DNA of 64,000 bases from Streptomyces chrestomyceticus JCM 4735. GTDB taxonomy: Bacteria; Actinomycetota; Actinomycetes; Streptomycetales; Streptomycetaceae. The position numbers and the translations under genes were made by a program. Below are positions 44,644 through 55,401 of the stretch, one piece after another. The notes under the pieces were generated by a model, which was given only the letters and a program-made list of their open reading frames with translations, did not search any database and had not been told where the DNA came from. How positions within the stretch are numbered: the first letter of the stretch is position 1; every line of letters starts with the position of its first letter. The stretch is taken from contig NZ_BHZC01000001.1 of assembly GCF_003865135.1 (NCBI RefSeq), positions 4,774,001-4,838,000 of the forward strand, written 5' to 3'.

Positions 44644-45531
44644 ATGGGCGTGACTTCGGAACGCGTGACCCCGGAACCCGTGGCCGCGGCGCCGGGACGG
44701 CGGCGGCGTCGGAGCCGCTCCCGTCCCCGCCGGTTCCGCCCGCACGGATCGCGCACGCACCGGTTCCGGTTCCGCCTCCCCCTCGCCTCCGGACTGCTGC
44801 TCTGCACCGCCGCGCTGCTGCCCCTGCCCCACGCGAACGCGGCGGCCGCGTCGGCGGCCACGGCGGCACGCGCCGTCCTCGACAGCGGCGACACCTCCGG
44901 CCACAGCCAGGCCCCTGATACGGGCCGGATCACTCCCGACCCCGCTCCCACCCGCAGCCCCGGCCCCAGCCGTCACGAGCACCCCCACCCCCAACCCCAC
45001 TCCACCCCCGACCCTCTGACCGAACTCGAAGAGGCCAACCCCCTGACCCCTCTCCTCCCGGTCCCCCTCGGCCCCCTGTTCGGTTCCGGTCCCGCCCCCG
45101 CCCGTCCGGCCCTGCCGTCGGACCCGCACCCGTCCGCCCCGGACACCGAGCCCTCGGCCGGTGCGGGCGCCCCGGACGGCCGCGCGACCCGTCCCCCGTC
45201 CCCCGCTGCCACCTCACGGCGCCCTGGAACGGCCTCTCCCACCCCCACGGCCACCCGACGGGGTGATCTGGCCGGACGGCTCGCCCATCGCCCCTACGTG
45301 CCCCTGCCGCCCCTCCAGGCCCCCGCTCCGACGACCTCCGCCGCCCGGACGCACGGCCCCTCCCGCTACGCGCCCGGCGCGGTGCCGGGCGCCGCCTCCG
45401 CCGCGTCCCGGGCCCCGTACGCCGACTCCGGGCCGGGCGGCGGTGTCCACCGGGTCCTGCCGCTGGGCGCCGGGATGGCACTGACCGGCCTCGGCCTCGG
45501 CTTCATCGCCCTGCGCCTGCGCCGCTCCTGA
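44644..45531 (+). CDS. Pro-rich exported protein with C-terminal membrane anchor
   Basis: 295 residues, no recognised domain. An Arg-rich N-terminus leads to a hydrophobic segment (LPLASGLLLCTAALLPLP) and a probable signal-peptidase site around ANAAAA. About 200 residues of Pro/Thr/Ser/Ala-rich sequence could span the wall. A C-terminal hydrophobic stretch (LPLGAGMALTGLGLGFIALR) followed by LRRS resembles an anchor. There is no LPxTG or LAxTG sorting motif, so sortase attachment is not supported. Function unknown. Confidence 0.7.
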   Translation: MGVTSERVTPEPVAAAPGRRRRRSRSRPRRFRPHGSRTHRFRFRLPLASGLLLCTAALLPLPHANAAAASAATAARAVLDSGDTSGHSQAPDTGRITPDPAPTRSPGPSRHEHPHPQPHSTPDPLTELEEANPLTPLLPVPLGPLFGSGPAPARPALPSDPHPSAPDTEPSAGAGAPDGRATRPPSPAATSRRPGTASPTPTATRRGDLAGRLAHRPYVPLPPLQAPAPTTSAARTHGPSRYAPGAVPGAASAASRAPYADSGPGGGVHRVLPLGAGMALTGLGLGFIALRLRRS

Positions 45532-45680
45532 GCCCGGCCCCGAACCGACCCGAACCCCGCCCCGGCGCACCTTCAAGATCATGCCGAACCCCTCCCCGAA
45601 GCCCACCCGCCCCCAGAGGTTGGATCATCTTTCTCCCAGGGCACAACCGTTCCTAGTCGGCTGTACGAGAGAATGGCGGC

Positions 45681-46247
45681 ATGGATATGCCGATGAACGA
45701 ACGGTCGCAGGAGAGCCCGCACGTCCTGGTGGTCGGCCCGGACGGAATGGCTCTCGGCAGCGCCGGCTCCGGTGGCGGGGACGGCGACGACGAGTCCCGC
45801 GAGGTTCCCGTGACGGACATGGTCGAACAGCCCGCAAAGGTCATGCGCATCGGCAGCATGATCAAGCAGCTTCTCGAAGAGGTGAAGGCGGCGCCGCTGG
45901 ACGAGGCGAGCCGGGTGCGTCTCAAGGAGATCCACTCCAGCTCGGTCAAGGAGCTGGAGGACGGCCTGGCGCCCGAGCTGGTCGAGGAGCTGGAGCGGCT
46001 GTCCCTGCCGTTCACCGACGACTCGGTGCCCACCGACGCGGAACTGCGGATCGCGCAGGCCCAGTTGGTCGGCTGGCTGGAGGGCCTGTTCCACGGCATC
46101 CAGACCGCGCTGTTCGCCCAGCAGATGGCGGCGCGCGCCCAGTTGGAGCAGATGCGCCGCGCGCTGCCGCCCGGTGCGGTGCCGTCCGACGACATGGAGC
46201 AGCCCAACCCCGGCCAGGGCGGCGCCCGCTCGGGCCCGTACCTCTGA
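45681..46247 (+). CDS. bpa: bacterial proteasome activator Bpa (PafE)
   Basis: 188 residues of the DUF2587 family; forms a ring that docks on the 20S proteasome and opens its gate without ATP. A disordered front is followed by VTDMVEQPAKVMRIGSMIKQ and long helices (SRVRLKEIHSSSVKELEDGL; DAELRIAQAQLVGWLEGLFHG). The C-terminus ends GPYL, close to the GQYL docking tail of mycobacterial Bpa. The first of several Met codons is chosen. No prcAB genes are in the window. Confidence 0.93.
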   Translation: MDMPMNERSQESPHVLVVGPDGMALGSAGSGGGDGDDESREVPVTDMVEQPAKVMRIGSMIKQLLEEVKAAPLDEASRVRLKEIHSSSVKELEDGLAPELVEELERLSLPFTDDSVPTDAELRIAQAQLVGWLEGLFHGIQTALFAQQMAARAQLEQMRRALPPGAVPSDDMEQPNPGQGGARSGPYL

Positions 46248-46276
46248 CAGTCCGAGTCCGCGAAGCTTCCCTGCTC

Positions 46277-46298
46277 GCTCCGGTCGGCCGGCCGGAGC
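46277..46298. terminator. hairpin between convergent bpa and kinase genes
   Basis: GCTCCGG-N8-CCGGAGC with a self-complementary GGCCGG loop. Confidence 0.6.
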
Positions 46299-46307
46299 GG
46301 CCCGGTC

Positions 46308-48146
46308 CTACGAACTGCGCCCCGTGGACACGGTCAGGTGAATCTTCTCGCCGCCCTTGGGGTCCCACAGGCCGGACGGGGACTGGCTGACGACGGTGTT
46401 CTTGCCGTAGAGGGAGCTGCTGCGCTCGGAGACGTCGTACGACCAGCCGGCCGCGTCCATGCACGCCTTCACCGAGGTCAGGTTCTTGCCGTAGAAGGAC
46501 GGCAGGAAGATCTTGCCCTTCTGGCTGTAGCTCTTGGCCGGGTCGGTGCAGCGCGAGGTGGAGATGGTGGCCGTCGGGTCCTCGGGCTTGACCGACGGGG
46601 ACGGCGAGTAGGTGTACGGGCTGGTGCGGCGCGTGTTCGTGCTGTCGCTGCCGCCGCTCAGGCCGATGCCGATGGCGATCGCGGTGACCACGACCACGCC
46701 GACGATGGCGGAGACGACGATCACCGGGGTGTTGCCGCGGCCGCCGGGACGGCTGCCGCCCGGCCGCGGGCCGACCGGTGCGGGCGCCGGAGCGGGCGTC
46801 GACGGGCCGGCGTACGGCGGTGGGGTCTGGAAGCCGCTGTTGAACGGAGCCGGGCCCGGGCCCGGGAGCGGACCCTGCGCCGGGATCGGGCCCGACGCGC
46901 CCATGGGCCCGGACGCCCCGATCGGACCCGAGGCCCCCATCGGCCCCGAGGCCCCCATCGGCCCCTGACCAGGAATCGGCCCCTGCCCCGGATAAGCGTT
47001 CACCGGCGGCGGCGTGGACGGCGCCGACGGCCCGAACCCCGCCCCGCCGCCCGCCGACGGCCCGGGACCCATTCGCGGTCCGGCATGCGGTCCGGCCTGC
47101 GGCGCGGCCTGCGTCGGCTGGTACGGCGTCTGGACGTTCGGCGGTGCCGGGGTGTGCGGCCCGGCGGCGTTCGGGGACGCGGTCGGGAAGACCGCGGAGG
47201 CCACCGAGGCGCCGCTGGTGCGGGCGCGCGGGCCCTCGCTGATGATCAGCGGCGTGGCGCCGGACTGGCCCGACCCGGCGACGCGCAGGCACTCGTCGCG
47301 CATCGCTTCGGCGGTCGGGAACCGCTCGTTGGGGTTCTTCTTCAGCGCACGGGCGACCAGCGCGTCCACGGCGGGCGGCAGCGACCGGTTGATGCCGGAG
47401 GGGACCGGCGGCTCCTCCTGGACGTGCGCGTACGCGATGGCCAGCGGGGAGTCCGCGTCGAAGGGGAGCCGGCCGGTCAGCAGCTCGAAGAGCATGATGC
47501 CGACCGAGTACAGGTCGGAGCGGGCGTCCACGCCGCGGCCCAGGGCCTGCTCGGGCGAGAGGTACTGCGGGGTGCCGACGACCATGCCGGTCTGCGTCAT
47601 GGAGGTGACGCCGGACTGCATGGCGCGGGCGATGCCGAAGTCCATGACCTTGACGACGCCGCGCTTGTTCAGCATGACGTTGCCGGGCTTGATGTCCCGG
47701 TGGACCAGCCCCATCTCGTGGCTGGCCTCCAGGGCGGCCAGCACATCGGCGGTGATCTTCAGGGCCTTCTCGGTGGGCATCGCGCCGTGCCGGGCGATGT
47801 CGTTGTCCAGATCGGAGCGGAGCGGCTGACCCGCGACGTACTCCATGACGATGTACGGCACCAGGCCGCCGTCCAGCTCGTCCTCGCCGGAGTCGAACAC
47901 CGAGACGATGTTGGTGTGCGTGAGCTTCGCCACGGACTGGGCCTCGCGCCGGAAGCGCTCGCGGAACGCCTGCTCGCGGCCGAGCTCGGTGTGCAGCGTC
48001 TTGATCGCGACCTCGCGGTCCAGGACGCTGTCGTACGCGAGGTGCACGGACGCCATGCCGCCGGCGCCCAGAAGATCACGGAGCTGGTAGCGTCCCCCGC
48101 CGACCGAACGGCCCTCGTACCCGTCCTGAGCGCCGTCCTGGCTCAT
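46308..48146 (-). CDS. membrane Ser/Thr protein kinase with extracytoplasmic PASTA-like domain
   Basis: 612 residues. The kinase domain (about 20-280) has GAGGMASVHLA, VAIKTL, HRDIKPGNVML, DFGIARAMQ and GTPQYLSPEQALG. A 190-residue Pro/Gly linker contains four or five tandem GPMGASGP/GPIGASGP octapeptides (bases about 46895-46965). One membrane segment (about 473-495) leads to an external domain. That domain ends with a single PASTA-like unit (LTSVKACMDAAGWSYDV and SQSPSGLWDPKGGEKIHLTV) and a Cys pair. It diverges from a second kinase. The ligand is unknown. Confidence 0.92.
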   Translation of the reverse strand: MSQDGAQDGYEGRSVGGGRYQLRDLLGAGGMASVHLAYDSVLDREVAIKTLHTELGREQAFRERFRREAQSVAKLTHTNIVSVFDSGEDELDGGLVPYIVMEYVAGQPLRSDLDNDIARHGAMPTEKALKITADVLAALEASHEMGLVHRDIKPGNVMLNKRGVVKVMDFGIARAMQSGVTSMTQTGMVVGTPQYLSPEQALGRGVDARSDLYSVGIMLFELLTGRLPFDADSPLAIAYAHVQEEPPVPSGINRSLPPAVDALVARALKKNPNERFPTAEAMRDECLRVAGSGQSGATPLIISEGPRARTSGASVASAVFPTASPNAAGPHTPAPPNVQTPYQPTQAAPQAGPHAGPRMGPGPSAGGGAGFGPSAPSTPPPVNAYPGQGPIPGQGPMGASGPMGASGPIGASGPMGASGPIPAQGPLPGPGPAPFNSGFQTPPPYAGPSTPAPAPAPVGPRPGGSRPGGRGNTPVIVVSAIVGVVVVTAIAIGIGLSGGSDSTNTRRTSPYTYSPSPSVKPEDPTATISTSRCTDPAKSYSQKGKIFLPSFYGKNLTSVKACMDAAGWSYDVSERSSSLYGKNTVVSQSPSGLWDPKGGEKIHLTVSTGRSS

Positions 48147-48638
48147 GGTCCCGCTTCCCCCTCGGCGCGCTGTTCCCGCGCACGTGTTGCGGCGCGCCGC
48201 GCCTCGTGGCCGATGCCTTGCCCGTCCGTACGACCACGTGTTCCGTGTTGACGTGCACAGACGTTACTCAACGTGGTGGACCCCGGCACCTGCGGCAGGT
48301 GGTGGGCCCGCGGCACGTGCGCCTGCGGACGTGCCGAGATCAGTATGGGTTGTACCGGGATCGTGGCCGAATCCCAGCCCAGTGTCTCTTAGGGCACGGA
48401 CACGTCAAGCCGTGTGCCCGTTCCGTGACCAGATGCGCAAGGTCCCATTACGGTCCCGGACCGTCCGGGCCGCCGGCCGGCGGCTGATCGCCCGGGGTTA
48501 ACTTGCGACAATGGGGCCTTGGAAGGTGTGATGACCGGTCCATCACGGGACCGGCGTGTGCCGCGGAGCCTGTAGCGTGCTCTAGCGAAGACCGAGACCT
48601 TACCGCTGTGATGCGGATCGATACGACGGCGAGGACCG
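48147..48638. other. 492-bp intergenic region between divergent kinases
   Basis: No supported gene. It should hold both kinase promoters. I see no clear paired -35/-10 elements; TAGCGT near 48572 is a possible -10 for the rightward kinase. Confidence 0.5.
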
Positions 48639-50291
<1,653 letters not shown>

Positions 50292-50300
50292 CGGACGTAC

Positions 50301-50370
50301 CGCCTGACCACCGGTCGGCGTCCGCCTGAGCACCGCTCGGCGATCGTCTGACCACCGCTCAGCGGCCGCA
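50301..50370. repeat. degenerate 22-24-bp tandem repeats after the kinase
   Basis: Three units based on CTGACCACCGCTCGGCG follow the stop codon. No function seen. Confidence 0.6.
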
Positions 50371-50399
50371 CGAAAGCCGCTCAGCACCTCGTCCGAACA

Positions 50400-50431
50400 C
50401 AGCGGGCGGCCGGATCACCGGCCGCCCGCTG
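50400..50431. terminator. strong bidirectional terminator
   Basis: Perfect 14-bp stem CAGCGGGCGGCCGG-ATCA-CCGGCCGCCCGCTG between convergent genes. Confidence 0.9.
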
Positions 50432-50460
50432 TCACGTTCCTGGCCGGCCCAGAAGCCCCC

Positions 50461-51501
50461 TCACTCCGTGAAAGCCCCCTGGACCGCCCCGTACTCCCGC
50501 GTCCACCACACCGCCAGCGCGGCCGCCGCCGGGAACTGCGGGTCGGCCCGCCGGTCGCCGAGCCGGTAGCGCCAGTCGAGCATCCAGAAGTCGTTGAGGC
50601 GCTCCCACCACACCCGGTGGACGGCGGCGGCCAGTTCCGCCGCGCCGGCGCCCGAGGCGCGGCGGTAGGCGCCCGCGTAGGCCCGTACCTTCGGCAGGTC
50701 GAGGGTGCCGGCGGGCTGGACGAAGAAGATGGCCGCGGCCCGTACGGCCTCCTCGGCGCGGGGCTGCACGCCCAGCCGGTCCCAGTCGACGATGGCGGCG
50801 GGTTCGGCGCCCCGGTAGAGCAGGTTGAGCGGGTGGAAGTCGCCGTGGACCCAGCCCGTGGCGGGTACCTGCGCTGCTGCGGGGCGCCGGTGCGCCTCCC
50901 GTTCCAGCAGCGTCCGGCGTTCCAGCAGCCGGTGTTCGGCGAGTTCGTCGAAGCTGCTGCGCGGGCGGGTCCGGCGGGCGAGCGCGAGCAGTTCGTCGAT
51001 CATCTCGAAGGTCCGTGCCGGGTCGGCGCCCGGGTGCTCGTACGGGGCGCGGGGCCCCGCCGGGTCGCGCGTTATGACCTGCTCCAGCGCGGTGTGCACA
51101 TGGCCCAGCAGGGCGCCCAGGCGGCGCGACTGGAGCCGGGTGAGGGCGGCGCCGTCACGGTGGCGGCCCTCGACCCACGGGTGCAGCGCGTAGCACCGGC
51201 CGCCGAGGACCGTGACCGTACGGCCGTCCGCGTCGGCGAGCGGCGGGGCGACCGGCAGGCCGAGCGCGCCCAGGCGGCGCGTGGCGCGGTGCTGGCGGGC
51301 GATGGCGGCCTGGTCGCCGTCGAGGTGGTGTTTGAGGAAGTAGCGGCCGTGGGTGGTGGCGAGGCGGTAACCGTGGTTGAGCAGTCCCTCGGCGACCGGC
51401 TCGCACGTCAACGGCTCCCCGGCGCCGTAACGGCGCAGCAGGGAGCCGAGGATGTGTCCGTCGGGCGTGGTCACCGTCCGGACATCGGATGAGCGCAGCA
51501 C
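50461..51501 (-). CDS. aminoglycoside-phosphotransferase-like kinase (APH family)
   Basis: 346 residues with the APH fold: EGLLNHGYRLATTHGRYFLK (nucleotide region and Lys), the Brenner motif GWVHGDFHPLNLLY (catalytic Asp and Asn) and AIVDWDRLGV (metal-binding Asp). Homoserine/choline kinase-like proteins of this type phosphorylate small alcohols or sugars. The substrate is not deducible, and resistance should not be assumed. The start codon precedes an upstream-facing gap of 23 bp to the PPOX gene. Confidence 0.87.
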   Translation of the reverse strand: MLRSSDVRTVTTPDGHILGSLLRRYGAGEPLTCEPVAEGLLNHGYRLATTHGRYFLKHHLDGDQAAIARQHRATRRLGALGLPVAPPLADADGRTVTVLGGRCYALHPWVEGRHRDGAALTRLQSRRLGALLGHVHTALEQVITRDPAGPRAPYEHPGADPARTFEMIDELLALARRTRPRSSFDELAEHRLLERRTLLEREAHRRPAAAQVPATGWVHGDFHPLNLLYRGAEPAAIVDWDRLGVQPRAEEAVRAAAIFFVQPAGTLDLPKVRAYAGAYRRASGAGAAELAAAVHRVWWERLNDFWMLDWRYRLGDRRADPQFPAAAALAVWWTREYGAVQGAFTE

Positions 51502-51524
51502 GCGCCAGATGTTAGATCACTGCG

Positions 51525-51941
51525 TCACGCTGAGTGGGCGTATCGGAACACAGGGACATCGCAGAGGTAGTGGACCTTGACAAACTCCGCTTCTATGCGG
51601 AGGAAAACCGGGTCGAAGGGCTCTCCGTCGGCCAGCCGCGGCGTGGGGCCGAACAGTTCGAACTCGGCCGGCGTGGGCGTGACGGCGCGGGCGGTGCCGG
51701 TGAACTGGACGGACCAGGTGTCGTTGGCGCCGGAGTTCACGTTGTCGGCCTCGTAGGCGACGACATTGCCGTCCAGGGCGCGGTGGTAGCCGTGGCCGCG
51801 ATGCAGCCGCAGCAGCAGCCGGCCGTCGCTCACGACATGCCGTGTGACGGCGGTGAAGGGCAGCGCCCGCTGGCTGGCCGACACCCGTCCGTAAGGGACG
51901 CGGTTCAGCAGCTCGATGGCATGGAGGTCGTCGGTGGGCAT
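51525..51941 (-). CDS. pyridoxamine 5'-phosphate oxidase-fold (PPOX) flavin-binding protein
   Basis: 138 residues, split-barrel flavin-binding fold: LNRVPYGRVSASQRALPFTAV, DGRLLLRLHRGHGYHRAL, NVVAYEADNVNSG and TWSVQFTGTARAV. Members bind FMN, F420 or haem; the partner cannot be told. It may be co-transcribed with the downstream kinase-like gene. Confidence 0.85.
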   Translation of the reverse strand: MPTDDLHAIELLNRVPYGRVSASQRALPFTAVTRHVVSDGRLLLRLHRGHGYHRALDGNVVAYEADNVNSGANDTWSVQFTGTARAVTPTPAEFELFGPTPRLADGEPFDPVFLRIEAEFVKVHYLCDVPVFRYAHSA

Positions 51942-52191
51942 GGCTACACCCTGCCGTGCCGGTGCGCACGAAAGTAGGGGCCCCAGCCCTGGTGGAAACG
52001 GGACGTTGGTCCTGAATCGTGCGGCAATTCTCCGCTTGGGCGCTGTTTCAGGAGGTCAGAGGGGTTACGGGCGCCGAATTTTCCCTACTCTTGAACGTTC
52101 ACCCACGATATTCGTTCACAGATTCCACCCGGGATTTTCACAAGAGACCGGCGGCCGTCCCGTACGCGGCCGCCACTCCGCCCCGTACCGG

Positions 52192-52869
52192 CTAGTGCCG
52201 CTCCGCCTGCATCCGCGCCACATAAGCGGCCGCCTGGGACCGGCGCTCCATGCCCAGCTTGGAGAGCAGGCTGGAGACATAGTTCTTGATCGTTTTCTCG
52301 GCGAGGTGCAGCCGCTCGCCGATCGCCCGGTTGGTCAGTCCCTCGCCGATCAGGTCGAGGATCTTGCGCTCCTGCTCGGTCAGGTTGGCCAGCCGGTCGT
52401 CGCCGCGCGGGTTGTTGCCGTCCCGCAGGCGCTCCAGTACGCGGGCGGTGGCCACCGGGTCCAGCAGCGACTTGCCGGCCGCCACGTCCCGTACGGCGGT
52501 GAGCAGCTCGTTGCCCCGGATCGCCTTGAGCACGTACCCGGACGCGCCCGCCATGATGGCGTCGAAAAGCGCTTCGTCGTCAGCGAAAGAGGTGAGCATC
52601 AGGCAATTGATCGACTCGTCCTGGGAACGGATCTCCCGGCAGACCTCCACCCCGCTGCCGTCCGGCAGCCGGACGTCGAGCACGGCGACGTCGGGACGGG
52701 TCGCAGGGATCCTGACCAGGGCATCTGCGGCGGTGCCGGCCTCACCGACCACCTCGATGTCCGCCTCCACCGAGAGCATCTCGTGGACGCCGCGCCGCAC
52801 GACCTCGTGGTCGTCGAGCAGGAATACCGTGATTTTTCCTTCTTCGCGCACCTGCTCAGTCTCACACAC
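52192..52869 (-). CDS. NarL-family response regulator, DevR/DosR-like
   Basis: 225 residues. The receiver has VFLLDDHEVVRRGVHEML, phosphoacceptor Asp in VAVLDVRLPDGSG, switch Thr/Ser in LMLTSFADD and Lys in YVLKAIRGNEL. The LuxR-type DNA-binding domain has LTEQERKILDLIGEGLTNRA and LAEKTIKNYVSSLLSKLGM. The GVEVCRE and LLDPVATARVLERL segments resemble DevR. It starts at a GTG (52867-52869); a second GTG six codons later is possible. No kinase gene adjoins, so it is an orphan, lying divergent to the second dehydrogenase operon. Confidence 0.92.
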   Translation of the reverse strand: MCETEQVREEGKITVFLLDDHEVVRRGVHEMLSVEADIEVVGEAGTAADALVRIPATRPDVAVLDVRLPDGSGVEVCREIRSQDESINCLMLTSFADDEALFDAIMAGASGYVLKAIRGNELLTAVRDVAAGKSLLDPVATARVLERLRDGNNPRGDDRLANLTEQERKILDLIGEGLTNRAIGERLHLAEKTIKNYVSSLLSKLGMERRSQAAAYVARMQAERH

Positions 52870-53203
52870 GAAGTCTTCCCGTGCTCCAGGTCACCGATAT
52901 AACGTGCCGTTGTCCCGGCGGACTGCAACGCTGTGAACAGGGGATTGCCGACTGGTCGGCGCGAATGCTCGGAAATCCAAGCAAAATACTTGGAACCCCA
53001 AGCAAAGTCGCAGGTCAGGGCCCCTTTCGCCTAGGCTCCGGAAGTAGGGCACAACGCCCCTTCCGGCAGGCCGTGGCCGGGGCACCTTGTTCCACCCGGG
53101 CCGCGCCGTGCCGCACACACCCCGTGCGCCGTATCGGATACCGGGTGAGCCGCAATACGGCCACCGGCGGACCCCGGGGGCCGGACAGACGGAGGAGCAG
53201 CAC
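52870..53203. other. 334-bp control region between DevR-like gene and second dehydrogenase operon
   Basis: No gene. The centre (52970-53010) is A/T-rich and carries the CCAAGCAAA repeats. TAGGCT at about 53031 is a possible -10 element for the rightward operon. Confidence 0.55.
52977..53006. promoter_or_regulatory. repeated CCAAGCAAA operator-like element
   Basis: CCAAGCAAA occurs at 52977-52985 and 52998-53006, exactly 21 bp (two helical turns) apart. The first also forms a dyad, CCAAG-N7-CTTGG (52977-52993). Confidence 0.55.
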
Positions 53204-54394
53204 GTGACCGTGGAGAGCACTGCCGCGCGGAAGAACACCCGCGGTGGCGGCAAGCGCACCACCGCAAAAAAGGCGTCACCCGCCAAGGCGAAGACGGCCG
53301 CCCAGGCCCCTGCCGAGGCGGAGCAGGACCAGCTCGTACAGTTGCTGACCCCCGAAGGCAAGCGCGTCGAGCACCCCGAGTACGCGATCGACCTCTCGGA
53401 CGAGGAACTGCGCGGCCTGTACCGGGACATGGTTCTCACACGGCGCTTCGACGCCGAGGCGACCACCCTCCAGCGCCAGGGTGAGCTGGGCCTGTGGGCC
53501 TCGCTGCTGGGCCAGGAGGCCGCCCAGATCGGCTCCGGGCGCGCGCTGCGCGACGACGACTACGTCTTCCCGACCTACCGGGAGCACGGGGTCGCCTGGT
53601 GCCGCGGCGTGGACCCGACGAACCTGCTGGGCATGTTCCGCGGCGTGAACAACGGCGGCTGGGACCCCAACAGCAACAACTTCCACCTGTACACGATCGT
53701 CATCGGCTCGCAGGCGCTGCACGCGACCGGCTACGCCATGGGCGTCCAGAAGGACGGCGCCGACTCGGCGGTCATCGCGTACTTCGGCGACGGCGCCTCC
53801 AGCCAGGGCGACGTGGCCGAGTCCTTCACCTTCTCCGCGGTCTACAACGCGCCCGTGGTGTTCTTCTGCCAGAACAACCAGTGGGCGATCTCCGAGCCCA
53901 CCGAGAAGCAGACCCGGGTCCCGCTCTACCAGCGCGCCCGCGGCTACGGCTTCCCCGGTGTGCGGGTGGACGGCAACGACGTCCTGGCGTGCCTGGCCGT
54001 GACCAGGGCGGCCCTGGAGCGGGCCCGGGCGGGCGAGGGCCCGACGCTGGTCGAGGCGTTCACGTACCGGATGGGCGCCCACACCACCTCCGACGACCCG
54101 ACGCGCTACCGCGCCGACGAGGAGCGCGAGGCGTGGGAGGCCAAGGACCCGATCCTGCGGCTGCGCACCTACCTGGAGACCGAGGGCATCGCCGACCAGG
54201 CGTACCTGGACGCGATCGAGGAGGAGAGCGAGACGCTGGGCAAGCGGGTGCGCGAGGTGGTGCGCTCGATGCCGGACCCGGACACCATGGCCATTTTTGA
54301 GAACGTGTACGCCGACGGACACGCGCTCGTCGACGAGGAGCGCGCGCAGTTCGCCGCGTACCAGGCGTCGTTCGTGGACGCGGAGGAGAACTGA
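53204..54394 (+). CDS. 2-oxoacid dehydrogenase E1 alpha subunit (second operon)
   Basis: 396 residues from a GTG at 53204 with GGAGGAG six bases upstream. The frame is open upstream, but without homology. A Lys/Ala-rich leader (1-45) is followed by the E1 fold: RRFDAEATTLQRQGELGLWA, the ThDP motif from YFGDGASSQGDVAESF to FFCQNNQ, and YRMGAHTTSDDPTRYR. Sequence resembles Streptomyces branched-chain (Bkd) E1 alpha rather than the AceE-type pyruvate enzyme. The operon is E1 alpha, E1 beta, E2. Confidence 0.93.
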   Translation: MTVESTAARKNTRGGGKRTTAKKASPAKAKTAAQAPAEAEQDQLVQLLTPEGKRVEHPEYAIDLSDEELRGLYRDMVLTRRFDAEATTLQRQGELGLWASLLGQEAAQIGSGRALRDDDYVFPTYREHGVAWCRGVDPTNLLGMFRGVNNGGWDPNSNNFHLYTIVIGSQALHATGYAMGVQKDGADSAVIAYFGDGASSQGDVAESFTFSAVYNAPVVFFCQNNQWAISEPTEKQTRVPLYQRARGYGFPGVRVDGNDVLACLAVTRAALERARAGEGPTLVEAFTYRMGAHTTSDDPTRYRADEEREAWEAKDPILRLRTYLETEGIADQAYLDAIEEESETLGKRVREVVRSMPDPDTMAIFENVYADGHALVDEERAQFAAYQASFVDAEEN

Positions 54395-54396
54395 CC

Positions 54397-55380
54397 ATGG
54401 CTGTCTTCGAGAAGATCACGCTGTCCAAGGCGATCAACGCGTCGCTGCGCGCCTCCATGGAGGCCGACCCCAAGGTCCTGGTCATGGGCGAGGACGTCGG
54501 CAAGCTCGGCGGCGTCTTCCGGGTCACCGACGGGCTGCAGAAGGACTTCGGCGAGGAGCGGGTGATCGACACCCCGCTGGCCGAGTCCGGCATCGTCGGC
54601 ACCGCCATCGGCATGGCGCTGCGCGGCTACCGGCCCGTGGTGGAGATCCAGTTCGACGGTTTCGTCTTCCCCGCGTACGACCAGATCGTCACCCAGCTCG
54701 CCAAGATGCACGCCCGCGCCCTGGGCAAGATCAAGATGCCGGTGGTCATCCGTATCCCCTACGGCGGCGGCATCGGCGCGGTCGAGCACCACTCCGAGTC
54801 GCCCGAGGCGCTGTTCGCGCACGTCGCGGGCCTCAAGTGCGTGTCGCCCTCGAACGCCTCGGACGCGTACTGGATGATGCGCCAGGCCATCGAGAGCGAC
54901 GACCCGGTCATCTACTTCGAGCCCAAGCGCCGCTACCACGACAAGGGCCGCCTGGACACCGAGGCGATCCCCGACCCGCTGCACGCGGCGCGGGTGGCGC
55001 AGGCCGGTACGGACGTGACGCTGGCCGCCTACGGCCCGATGGTCAAGGTCTGTCTGGACGTCGCCAAGGTCGCCGCTGAGGAGGGCAAGTCGGTCGAGGT
55101 CCTGGACCTGCGCTCCATCTCGCCCATGGACTTCGACGCGATCCAGACCTCGGTGGAGAAGACCCGGCGGCTGGTCGTCGTCCACGAGGCACCGGTCTTC
55201 CTCGGTTCGGGCTCGGAGATCGCCGCCCGCATCACCGAGCGGTGCTTCTACCACCTGGAGGCGCCGGTGCTGCGGGTGGGCGGTTTCCACTCGCCGTACC
55301 CGCCGTCCAGGCTGGAGGACGAATACCTGCCGGGACTCGACCGGGTGCTCGACGCGGTCGACCGCGCGCTGGCGTACTGA
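54397..55380 (+). CDS. 2-oxoacid dehydrogenase E1 beta subunit (second operon)
   Basis: 327 residues; two bases after the E1 alpha stop. Motifs: VLVMGEDVGKLGGVFRVTDG, IDTPLAESGIVGTAIGMALR, YGGGIGAVEHHSESPEALFA, VEVLDLRSISPMDFDAI, and RCFYHLEAPVLRVGGFHSPY. Closely parallel to the first-operon beta subunit, so the operons are probable paralogues with different substrate range or timing. Confidence 0.95.
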   Translation: MAVFEKITLSKAINASLRASMEADPKVLVMGEDVGKLGGVFRVTDGLQKDFGEERVIDTPLAESGIVGTAIGMALRGYRPVVEIQFDGFVFPAYDQIVTQLAKMHARALGKIKMPVVIRIPYGGGIGAVEHHSESPEALFAHVAGLKCVSPSNASDAYWMMRQAIESDDPVIYFEPKRRYHDKGRLDTEAIPDPLHAARVAQAGTDVTLAAYGPMVKVCLDVAKVAAEEGKSVEVLDLRSISPMDFDAIQTSVEKTRRLVVVHEAPVFLGSGSEIAARITERCFYHLEAPVLRVGGFHSPYPPSRLEDEYLPGLDRVLDAVDRALAY

Positions 55381-55401
55381 AGGGCTTGAGGAGTAGTGAC
55401 C

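Noticed and set aside
46895..46965. Possible CRISPR-like direct repeats
   Set aside because: Contiguous in-frame octapeptide-coding units with no spacers; part of the kinase linker. No CRISPR array was seen anywhere in the window.
50461..51501. Aminoglycoside resistance gene
   Set aside because: Only the general APH fold motifs are visible; many family members act on other small molecules.
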